DNA of 64,000 bases from Marinobacter pelagius. GTDB taxonomy: Bacteria; Pseudomonadota; Gammaproteobacteria; Pseudomonadales; Oleiphilaceae. Below are positions 57,133 to 64,000 of this stretch, one piece after another. The stretch lies in the NCBI RefSeq assembly GCF_900114925.1, contig NZ_FOUR01000001.1, forward strand, positions 62,001 through 126,000, in the 5' to 3' direction. The notes beneath the pieces are model-generated. The model searched no databases. It was not told where the DNA came from and was given only the letters and a program-made list of their open reading frames with translations. A program made the translations under genes and the position numbers. Numbering within the stretch: position 1 is the first letter of the stretch; every line of letters starts with the position of its first letter.

Positions 57133-59574
57133 GTGAAAGAATTCGTGATTCGCCGCTACCGGCCAGACCAGACACCACAGGATGGTCGCCAGACGCTGCT
57201 GAGAATCGACGACGAAGGCACCGTGGTGCAGGTTGATCACCAGTCCGAAGCCGTCCTGGGATACGAGGCCGGGGAGCTGGTGGGGCAGCCGGTCCATCGC
57301 ATCCTGGCTTCCCGCCAGGACGACCCGTTTGCACCCGTGAACCGCCATCAGATCGAGGGCGGGCAGTACATCCTGGTGACCTTCCGGCACCGGGACGGCT
57401 TTTTCTTTACCGCCCAGCTCAGCCTCAAACAGGCCATCCACGATTCCGACCAGGCGGCCCGGGCCACCATTGCCCTGGCCGATGCCGCCCGCGTGGATCC
57501 CTGCCTGCTCAAATCCGCTGAAAACCTTGCCCGGTTCGGACTCTGGGAACTGGACATCACCAGCAACGAGATGACCTGGAGTGAAGGCATCTACCAGTTG
57601 CTGGAGCTTCGGCCGGGCCTGGACATCACGCCGGAACAGGCGCTGTTCTACTGCCAGGCGGGCCAGTCCAGGGTGCGGGCCCTGTTCCGGCGTTGCATGC
57701 GCACCGGCCAGCCGTTTTCCCTGGAACTGAATGTGCTGACAGCACGGCAGAAGCAGTGCCGCATGACCCTGGATGGCCGGGCGCTGCGCAAGGGTGGGCG
57801 CATCCACCGCCTGGTGGGCACCCTGGTGGATCGCACCGCGATTATGGAACAGGAAAGGGCCCTGGACCATTGCCATCGGCTGCTGGAAGCCACCGGTCAG
57901 GCAACCCCCGACCTGGTGGCGGCGGTGGACACACGGCTGACCCTCCTGCACTGCAACCAGTCCTACGCCAGCCAGTTTGCCCAGACCTTCGGCAAGACAC
58001 CTGCCCCCGGTGACAATCTCAGAGAACTGCTCCGGGAGCACCCGAACGAACGCCGGTTGATCGAACGACTCTGGCAGCGGGCGTTCGAGCGGGGCAGTTT
58101 CGTGGTGGAAATGCCCCTGGCCCACCAGAATCGCGAGCTGCCCATCCACGAATTCCACTACCAGCGTCTGACCAGCGCCCAGGGCGACATCCTCGGCGCC
58201 GTTCACGTTGGCCGCAACACCCACACCCGGATCAGCCAGAGCGAAGCCGGTGACCGGATCCGCCGTGACCCGGTCACCGGCCTGATGAATCGCCGGGAAT
58301 TCCTGGCCCGCCTGCTCCGGACCCTGGAGCAGAAAACCCACCGGGACAGCATCGACAGCCTGCTGTACCTGGACCTGGACGACTTCAACCGCTTCAACGA
58401 AACCGCTGGCAGTGGCACCTGTGACCGCTACCTCAGGGAGCTGGCCGGCAATCTCGGGGTGCGGATACGGCAACGGGATGCCCTGGCCCGGTTATCCGGC
58501 GATACCTTTGTATTGCTGATCGAGAACTGCCCCGAGCCCCGGGCCCGCAAGATTGCCGACGATATCCGGGAGCTGGTTCGCGGCTTTGTTTTCGAATGGC
58601 AGGGCACCAAACTGCAGACCACCGTCAGCGGCGGGCTGCTGGTGATGGAGAAAGAATTCCCCGGGGATCCGGAAAAGCTGCTGACCCAGGCGGCGGACCT
58701 GTGCCATACCGCCAAGACCTCTGGACGCAACCGGATTCACACCGCCCGGGCGATTGCCTCCAACATCGATGAGAACCTGATTGCCCAACGACTCGAACAG
58801 ATCCGAGAAGCCCTCGACAATGACCGGCTGCTATTGGAATACCAGGCGTTGAAACCCGTCGCCAGCGCAACCTGGGGCGACCACATAGAGATCCTGTGCC
58901 GCATCCCGGCGCTCCGGGATGGCCAGAGCCAGCTCCAGCCGGACCAGTTCCTGCCGGTCACAGAACGCTTTGACCTGGCCAAACGCCTGGACCGTCAGGT
59001 GATCCGCCAGACCCTCGACTGGCTGTCGCAACACAAGCTGCTGGAGCCGCGCATCAAGTATTGCGGCTTCAACCTGTCCATCACCAGCGTGCTCGATGAC
59101 ACCTTTCCGGACTTCCTGGAAGGCGAACTGGCCAACTCACCGTTCTCCCCGGAATATTTTTGCCTGGAAATCCGCGAGGAGCACGCTACCCAATACCCGG
59201 ACGACGTAGCCATCCTGTGCGATGCCCTGCACAAGATTGGCTGCCGGGTGGCACTGGAAGGAGCAGGCGCCTCGGTGGAAAGCTACAGCCTGGCGGCAAA
59301 ACTGCCTGTGGACATCATCAAGCTGGACCGCCGGATGATGGAAAAACTGGAGGAGGATCCGGTGCAACAGGTCATGGTGGAAGCCTTGCACCGGATTGCC
59401 GAGGCGGCGGGTAAAACCACGGTCGCCACCCACATTGAAAGCGACCACACCCTGCGCCGAGTGCGAACCCTCGGGATTCATTTCGGCCAGGGCTCCCATC
59501 TGGAAGATCCCCGGCCACTGGAGGACCTGACACCGGCGGTGGTGGGCCTATCATCCGGTCACCCGGACGGCTGA
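57133..59574 (+). CDS. Degenerate GGDEF-EAL protein with N-terminal PAS region
   Basis: 813 residues. A PAS-type region (about 15-120, with IDDEGTVVQVDHQSEAVLGYE), further sensor-like segments, a GGDEF domain (about 375-530) and an EAL domain (about 560-805). The cyclase motif reads SGDTF instead of GGDEF, losing the catalytic Glu. In the EAL domain the first motif is EIL (Glu586 kept), but the DDFG metal site is EGAG. Both activities are therefore probably lost and the protein may act as a c-di-GMP receptor or RNA-turnover adaptor like CsrD. It uses a GTG start. No signal peptide or membrane helix is visible. It is divergent from lptM. Confidence 0.87.
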   Translation: MKEFVIRRYRPDQTPQDGRQTLLRIDDEGTVVQVDHQSEAVLGYEAGELVGQPVHRILASRQDDPFAPVNRHQIEGGQYILVTFRHRDGFFFTAQLSLKQAIHDSDQAARATIALADAARVDPCLLKSAENLARFGLWELDITSNEMTWSEGIYQLLELRPGLDITPEQALFYCQAGQSRVRALFRRCMRTGQPFSLELNVLTARQKQCRMTLDGRALRKGGRIHRLVGTLVDRTAIMEQERALDHCHRLLEATGQATPDLVAAVDTRLTLLHCNQSYASQFAQTFGKTPAPGDNLRELLREHPNERRLIERLWQRAFERGSFVVEMPLAHQNRELPIHEFHYQRLTSAQGDILGAVHVGRNTHTRISQSEAGDRIRRDPVTGLMNRREFLARLLRTLEQKTHRDSIDSLLYLDLDDFNRFNETAGSGTCDRYLRELAGNLGVRIRQRDALARLSGDTFVLLIENCPEPRARKIADDIRELVRGFVFEWQGTKLQTTVSGGLLVMEKEFPGDPEKLLTQAADLCHTAKTSGRNRIHTARAIASNIDENLIAQRLEQIREALDNDRLLLEYQALKPVASATWGDHIEILCRIPALRDGQSQLQPDQFLPVTERFDLAKRLDRQVIRQTLDWLSQHKLLEPRIKYCGFNLSITSVLDDTFPDFLEGELANSPFSPEYFCLEIREEHATQYPDDVAILCDALHKIGCRVALEGAGASVESYSLAAKLPVDIIKLDRRMMEKLEEDPVQQVMVEALHRIAEAAGKTTVATHIESDHTLRRVRTLGIHFGQGSHLEDPRPLEDLTPAVVGLSSGHPDG

Positions 59575-59596
59575 GCCGGGCGCCGGATATCCCCGG

Positions 59597-61006
59597 TCAG
59601 CCCGGCCGCTTGCGGGCCCGGGCGACGGCGGCACGCACCTGTTCCGGCGCGGTGCCACCCAGATGGTTGCGGGCCTGGACCGAGCCTTCGAGGGTGAGCA
59701 CATCGAATACATCCTCGCCGATCACGTCCGAGAACTGCCGCAACTCTTCCAGAGTCATCTCCGACAGGTCCCGTCCTTCCGCCACGCCGAAGGCCACCGA
59801 CTTGCCAACGATCTCGTGGGCATCCCGGAACGGCACGCCTTTCTTGACCAGGTAATCCGCCAGGTCGGTGGCGGTGGAGAAACCACGTTTGGCCGCCACC
59901 CGCATGTTGTCTGCCTTGGCCCGGATCGCCGGGATCATGTCGGCGTAGGCCTTCAGGCAGCCCTTGATGGTGTCGACGGTATCGAACAGCGGTTCCTTGT
60001 CTTCCTGGTTGTCCTTGTTGTAGGCCAGCGGCTGGCTCTTCATCAGGGTCAACAGGCTGATCAGGTGACCATTGACCCGGCCGGTTTTGCCGCGCACCAG
60101 CTCCGGCACATCCGGGTTCTTCTTCTGGGGCATGATGGACGAACCGGTGCAGAAGCGGTCCGGCAGATCGATGAAGTCAAACTGCGCGGAGGTCCACAGC
60201 ACCAGTTCCTCGCTGAAGCGGGATAGGTGGGTCATCAGCAACGCCGCGAAACTGCAGAACTCGATGGCGAAATCCCGGTCACTGACAGAATCCAGGCTGT
60301 TCTCGGTGGGCCGGTCGAAGCCCAGCAGCCGGGCGGTCATGTCCCGGTCGATAGGATAGGTGGTGCCGGCCAGGGCAGCGGCGCCCAGGGGCATCACGTT
60401 GACCCGCTTGCGGCAGTCCTGAAGGCGCTCACCATCGCGGACCAGCATCTCGTACCAGGCCAGCAGGTGATGGCCGAAGGTGACCGGCTGGGCAGTCTGC
60501 AGGTGGGTGAAACCGGGCATGATGGTGTCGGCCTCACGCTCGGCCAGGTCCAGCAGGCCGGTTTGCAGGCGGTTGAGTTCTTCGGCGATGACATCGATCT
60601 CGTCGCGCAGGTACAGGCGGATGTCGGTGGCCACCTGGTCATTCCGGCTGCGACCGGTGTGCAGCTTTTTGCCGGTAATGCCGATGCGATCGGTCAGCCG
60701 TGCCTCAACGTTCATGTGTACGTCTTCAAGGCTCACGGACCACTCGAAGTTGCCGGCCTCGATGTCGGCCTTCACACCCTTCAGCCCCTCGATGATCTGA
60801 TCCCGCTCCTCGGTGGTAAGCACGCCCACTTCCGCCAGCATGGTGGCGTGGGCGATGGAGCCGGTGATGTCGTGGTGGTACAGGCGCTGGTCAAAGCCCA
60901 CGGACGCGGTGAAGCGCTCGACAAAGGCATCGGTGGGTTCGCTGAAGCGCCCGCCCCAGGGTTTTTCGGAGGATGTGGTCTGGTCAGACTTTTTCTGATC
61001 CGTCAT
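59597..61006 (-). CDS. argH: Argininosuccinate lyase
   Basis: 469 residues. It splits argininosuccinate to arginine and fumarate. The fumarase/lyase signature [15 protein letters not shown] is intact, as are [12 protein letters not shown] and [13 protein letters not shown]. The N-terminal 14 residues before [12 protein letters not shown] are a short charged lead. Divergent from algZ, as in Pseudomonas. Confidence 0.97.
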   Translation of the reverse strand: MTDQKKSDQTTSSEKPWGGRFSEPTDAFVERFTASVGFDQRLYHHDITGSIAHATMLAEVGVLTTEERDQIIEGLKGVKADIEAGNFEWSVSLEDVHMNVEARLTDRIGITGKKLHTGRSRNDQVATDIRLYLRDEIDVIAEELNRLQTGLLDLAEREADTIMPGFTHLQTAQPVTFGHHLLAWYEMLVRDGERLQDCRKRVNVMPLGAAALAGTTYPIDRDMTARLLGFDRPTENSLDSVSDRDFAIEFCSFAALLMTHLSRFSEELVLWTSAQFDFIDLPDRFCTGSSIMPQKKNPDVPELVRGKTGRVNGHLISLLTLMKSQPLAYNKDNQEDKEPLFDTVDTIKGCLKAYADMIPAIRAKADNMRVAAKRGFSTATDLADYLVKKGVPFRDAHEIVGKSVAFGVAEGRDLSEMTLEELRQFSDVIGEDVFDVLTLEGSVQARNHLGGTAPEQVRAAVARARKRPG

Positions 61007-61106
61007 GGTCTATCTTTCCTGCTGACGGCCCGGCATCATCTGCGGGCAACGGGTACATTTGATGTGGCGGGATTATAGCATTCTGACCGGTGCAAAGGAG
61101 ACACCC

Positions 61107-62150
61107 CTGAACGGCGACAAAAGTGTGAGCAGTCATGATTTCTTTGTCCCGGACCTGTGCCGGGTCCGGGCCGTATTCCTGCTTCTGGTCACCAGCGAAC
61201 TGTTCGTGCTGGTGCTGTCGATCGTGCAGACCGAGACCGGCTGGATCGACTGGAACTACTTCGGCCTGCTGTCCCTGTTCGTCCAGTGGACCACCCTCAC
61301 CAGCGCCGCCCTGATCTGCCTGCTGCGCAGCCGCCTCGCGCGGATGACGGTCACCCGCTCGACCCTGCTCATCGTCGCCATCGTACTCGCCGATGTCCTC
61401 GCGTTCAGCCTGTTTGCCGACCGGGTCCTGCATCCCGAGCCCGGCGTCACCAAGTGGCAGGGCATTGCCAAGAAACTGTTGGTGGCGCTGCTGATCGTGC
61501 TCATGGTGTTGCGCTACTTCTACCTCCAGCACCAGTGGCAGGCCCAGCGGGAAGCCGAGATGGGAGCCCGGCTGGCGGCGCTTCAGGCCCGGATCCAGCC
61601 CCACTTCCTGTTCAACAGCATGAACACCATCGCCAGCCTGATCGCCACCCGCCCCGAACAGGCCGAAGAGGCGGTACTGGACCTCTCCGAGCTGTTCCGG
61701 GCCAGCCTGCGCACCTCCGACCAGCTGATCCCGCTGGCCCGGGAGCTGGAACTGTGCCGGCGCTATCTGGCCATCGAAAGCCTGCGCCTGGGCGAGCGCC
61801 TGCAGGTGGACTGGGTCGTCAGTCCCGGCCTTGAACACCAGGCCATCCCGCCCCTGACCCTGCAGCCGCTGATCGAGAACGCCATTTACCACGGCATCCA
61901 GCCACGGCCGGAAGGGGGTACCGTCCGGATCGAGATTTCCGCCCGGGGTGAGTTTGTCTACCTGATGGTGCAGAATCCGAAACCGGAACAGGACCAGCGC
62001 CGCCACCGGGGTAACCGCATCGCGCTGGCGAATATCCAGTCACGGTTGCAGGCGCTGTTCGGTGAGCCTGCGGTGCTCAAGCATAGCCACCAGCACGAAA
62101 CCTACACCGTGACGCTGCGCCTGCCCCGGCGGAAGGCAAGCCAACAGTAA
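61107..62150 (+). CDS. algZ: AlgZ/FimS-like LytS-type sensor histidine kinase
   Basis: About 347 residues. Four or more membrane helices (about 20-140), then a His_kinase domain with the phospho-His in ARIQPHFLFNSMNTIASL and an ATPase region with PLTLQPLIENAIYHGIQ. In Pseudomonas, AlgZ (FimS) signals to AlgR to control twitching and alginate; here it directly precedes the algR homologue, 13 bp apart. The start is uncertain. AAGGAG at 61095-61100 is 6 bp before CTG at 61107, which is my choice; GTG at 61125 and ATG at 61062 are alternatives, the latter without a ribosome site. Confidence 0.85.
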   Translation: MNGDKSVSSHDFFVPDLCRVRAVFLLLVTSELFVLVLSIVQTETGWIDWNYFGLLSLFVQWTTLTSAALICLLRSRLARMTVTRSTLLIVAIVLADVLAFSLFADRVLHPEPGVTKWQGIAKKLLVALLIVLMVLRYFYLQHQWQAQREAEMGARLAALQARIQPHFLFNSMNTIASLIATRPEQAEEAVLDLSELFRASLRTSDQLIPLARELELCRRYLAIESLRLGERLQVDWVVSPGLEHQAIPPLTLQPLIENAIYHGIQPRPEGGTVRIEISARGEFVYLMVQNPKPEQDQRRHRGNRIALANIQSRLQALFGEPAVLKHSHQHETYTVTLRLPRRKASQQ

Positions 62151-62163
62151 TAAATAGAAGCCT

Positions 62164-62946
62164 ATGAGCAGATCAGACGCCATGACCGCGAACAGCAACC
62201 ACAGCCTGGATATCCTGATTGCCGATGACGAACCCCTTGCCAGGGAGCGCCTCCGGCGCCTGGTTGACGCCCTGCCCGGCTATCGCATCTGCGGGGAAGC
62301 CGCCGATGGCGACAGCACGCTGCAGCAGGTCGCCGAACTGGAGCCGGACATCCTGTTGCTGGATATCCGCATGCCGGGCATGGACGGCATGGAGGCGGCG
62401 GCTCGCCTGAGCCAGCTGGAGCACCCGCCGGCCCTGGTTTTCTGTACGGCCTACGATCATTACGCCATTCAGGCATTCGACGTCCAGGCCACCGCCTACC
62501 TGTTGAAACCGGTGCGCAAGGAAGCTCTGGCCGAGGCCCTGGAACGGGTTGGCCGGGTCAACCGGGTGCAGCGCCAGCAGCTGGCTGGCAACACCAACAA
62601 ACAGAGGAACGACCAGCTGGCGGTCCGGACCCACCGGGGCACGGAGCTGATCGACCTGGCAGACATTCTCTACTGCGAGGCAGACCAGAAGTACGTCACC
62701 ATCCACCACCTGGGTGGTGAGACAGTCTCCGACTACACCCTCAAGGAACTGGAAGCCAGTTATCCAGACCAACTCCTGAGGGTTCACCGCAACACCCTGG
62801 TGGGCGTGCGCTTCGTCAAGGCACTGGAGCGCACCACCGAAGGGCAGAGCCGGATCATCCTGCGGGACAGGCCCGAGCGCCTGGCAGTCAGCCGACGCCA
62901 CGCTGCCGATGTGCGCCAGTGGTTGCAGGAGCACCAGCCCGGCTGA
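62164..62946 (+). CDS. algR: AlgR-like LytTR response regulator
   Basis: 260 residues. An N-terminal receiver domain with the phospho-Asp in ILLLDIRMPGMDG and acidic pair in IADDEPLARERLRRL, then a LytTR DNA-binding domain (LLRVHRNTLVGVRFVKALER). It matches AlgR of Pseudomonas in sequence and position, between algZ and hemC. The ATG at 62182 (MTANSNHSLD) is an alternative start. It probably controls surface motility and possibly virulence-like traits in response to AlgZ; targets are not shown here. Confidence 0.93.
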   Translation: MSRSDAMTANSNHSLDILIADDEPLARERLRRLVDALPGYRICGEAADGDSTLQQVAELEPDILLLDIRMPGMDGMEAAARLSQLEHPPALVFCTAYDHYAIQAFDVQATAYLLKPVRKEALAEALERVGRVNRVQRQQLAGNTNKQRNDQLAVRTHRGTELIDLADILYCEADQKYVTIHHLGGETVSDYTLKELEASYPDQLLRVHRNTLVGVRFVKALERTTEGQSRIILRDRPERLAVSRRHAADVRQWLQEHQPG

Positions 62947-63024
62947 CTGCGGTTTTCCCCACGGGACATTTCTGCCGTCACGCGTTAACCTTGGCGAACA
63001 TTTTCCCAACCGACAGTGAGTGCC

Positions 63025-63966
63025 ATGTCCAAACGTACCCTTCGCATCGCAACCCGCAGCAGCGCCCTTGCGCTCTGGCAGGCAGAACACATCAAGGCCG
63101 AACTGGAGCGCCTGCACGACAACGTCAGCGTGGAACTGGTCAAGATCAAGACCCAGGGCGACAAGATCCTGGATGTGCCGCTGGCCAAGATCGGGGGCAA
63201 GGGACTGTTCGTTAAGGAACTCGAAGAAGCCATGCTCGACGGCCGTGCCGACCTGGCGGTGCACTCCATGAAAGACGTGCCCATGGAGTTCCCGGAAGGC
63301 CTGGGACTGGTGGCCATCTGCGAGCGTGAAGATCCGACCGATGCCTTCGTCAGCAACAAGTACGAGACCGTCGATGCCCTCCCGGACGGTGCCGTGGTCG
63401 GTACCGCCAGCCTGCGCCGGGAAGCCCAGCTGCGTGCCTACCGCCCTGACCTGCAGATCAAGGTCCTGCGCGGGAACGTGAATACCCGGCTGGCGAAGCT
63501 CGATGCCGAGGAATACGACGCCATTGTGCTGGCGAGTTCCGGCCTCAAGCGCCTGGGCTTTCACAGCCGCATCCGTTACTGCCTGCCGGACACGGTATCA
63601 CTGCCCGCTGTCGGCCAGGGTGCCCTCGGCATCGAATGCCGGGTGGACGACACCGAACTGCTGGAACTGATCGCCCCCCTGAACCACACCGACACGTGGG
63701 ACCGGGTCAGCGCCGAGCGGGCACTGAACCGTCGCCTGGAGGGTGGCTGCCAGGTCCCCATTGCCGCCTACGCGCTGCTGGAAGACGAAGACACGCTCTG
63801 GTTGCGCGGTCTGGTGGGCGCGGTCAACGGCGAGCAGATCTTCCGGGTGGAAGGCCGGGCACCCCGGAGCGAGGGCGAACGCCTGGGCAGGGAACTCGCT
63901 GAAGACCTGCTGGCCATGGGTGCGGACAAGGTACTGGCGGAAATCTATGGTCACACCCCACGCTGA
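63025..63966 (+). CDS. hemC: Hydroxymethylbilane synthase (porphobilinogen deaminase)
   Basis: 313 residues. It condenses four porphobilinogens into the linear tetrapyrrole. The dipyrromethane cofactor Cys is in [17 protein letters not shown]; the N-terminal [14 protein letters not shown] and the [17 protein letters not shown] substrate motifs are intact. The ATG at 63025 gives the usual N-terminus; an in-frame GTG lies three codons upstream. hemD begins inside its last codons. Confidence 0.96.
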   Translation: MSKRTLRIATRSSALALWQAEHIKAELERLHDNVSVELVKIKTQGDKILDVPLAKIGGKGLFVKELEEAMLDGRADLAVHSMKDVPMEFPEGLGLVAICEREDPTDAFVSNKYETVDALPDGAVVGTASLRREAQLRAYRPDLQIKVLRGNVNTRLAKLDAEEYDAIVLASSGLKRLGFHSRIRYCLPDTVSLPAVGQGALGIECRVDDTELLELIAPLNHTDTWDRVSAERALNRRLEGGCQVPIAAYALLEDEDTLWLRGLVGAVNGEQIFRVEGRAPRSEGERLGRELAEDLLAMGADKVLAEIYGHTPR

Positions 63967-64000
63967 TCAGCCTGACCTGACCGGCCGGCGGGTACTGATC
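63947..64000 (+). CDS. hemD: Uroporphyrinogen-III synthase, first 18 codons only
   Basis: An ATG at 63947, 20 bp inside the end of hemC in another frame, opens [18 protein letters not shown], which runs to the window edge. The LTGRRVLI segment is the typical HemD N-terminus (GRRVLITR), and hemD directly follows hemC in related genomes. Only this fragment is visible, so the identity rests on position and eight residues. Confidence 0.75.
   Translation, partial: MVTPHADQPDLTGRRVLI

Overview
The window looks like a chromosomal segment of a marine gammaproteobacterium, most likely Marinobacter or a close relative. Base composition is GC-rich throughout. Gene order matches the Pseudomonas/Marinobacter core genome in several blocks: yicC / rph-crc-pyrE, pilU-pilT / yggS-proC-yggT / metX-metW-rdgB-hemW-trmB, lptM-lysA-dapF-DUF484-xerC, and argH / algZ-algR-hemC-hemD. 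I see no prophage, insertion sequence, CRISPR array, rRNA or tRNA gene. The organism assignment rests on protein resemblance and synteny only.

Layout. 1-7.3 kb: a P-type ATPase (cut by the left edge), yicC, rph, a crc homologue, pyrE, a DUF4124 protein and a phasin. 7.4-12.7 kb: a DUF2782 protein, polA, a small unknown gene and a FadL-type porin. 12.7-24.8 kb: twitching-motility ATPases pilU/pilT, then yggS-proC-yggT, a dynamin-like GTPase, and a methionine/housekeeping run (metX, metW, DUF4426, rdgB, hemW, a small membrane protein) facing trmB. 24.8-30.0 kb: comM, ubiK, the nitrogen pair glnK-amtB behind a sigma-54-like promoter, a small conserved protein and speE. 30.2-42.7 kb: speA, an ECF sigma/ChrR anti-sigma pair, an SDR, an acyl-CoA dehydrogenase, tcdA, a CPA-type antiporter, and a minus-strand run of small-molecule enzymes. 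42.8-49.8 kb: a 30-codon gene facing an AraC regulator, cardiolipin synthase, a GntR regulator, a patatin/barrel secreted phospholipase and small unknown proteins. 49.8-64 kb: a two-sensor-domain histidine kinase, DUF2789, xerC-DUF484-dapF-lysA-lptM, a degenerate GGDEF-EAL protein, argH, algZ-algR, hemC and the first codons of hemD.

Functional themes. Carbon and lipid handling: Crc-like repressor, FadL porin, acyl-CoA dehydrogenase, phasin, thioesterase, cardiolipin synthase, patatin. Surface behaviour and second messengers: PilT/PilU, AlgZ/AlgR, degenerate GGDEF-EAL. Nitrogen and polyamines: GlnK/AmtB, SpeA/SpeE. Stress: an ECF11-type sigma/ChrR module with a matching promoter just upstream.

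The least explained element is at 42.80-43.10 kb: a 30-codon gene with a strong ribosome binding site and its own terminator, transcribed away from an AraC regulator, with a tandem 16-bp direct repeat of 21-bp period between them. Other unexplained structure includes three copies of a GGGGTCAGA palindrome with a compensatory base-pair change, a 200-bp hairpin-rich spacer after rph, and matched -10 boxes in the speE/speA intergenic region.
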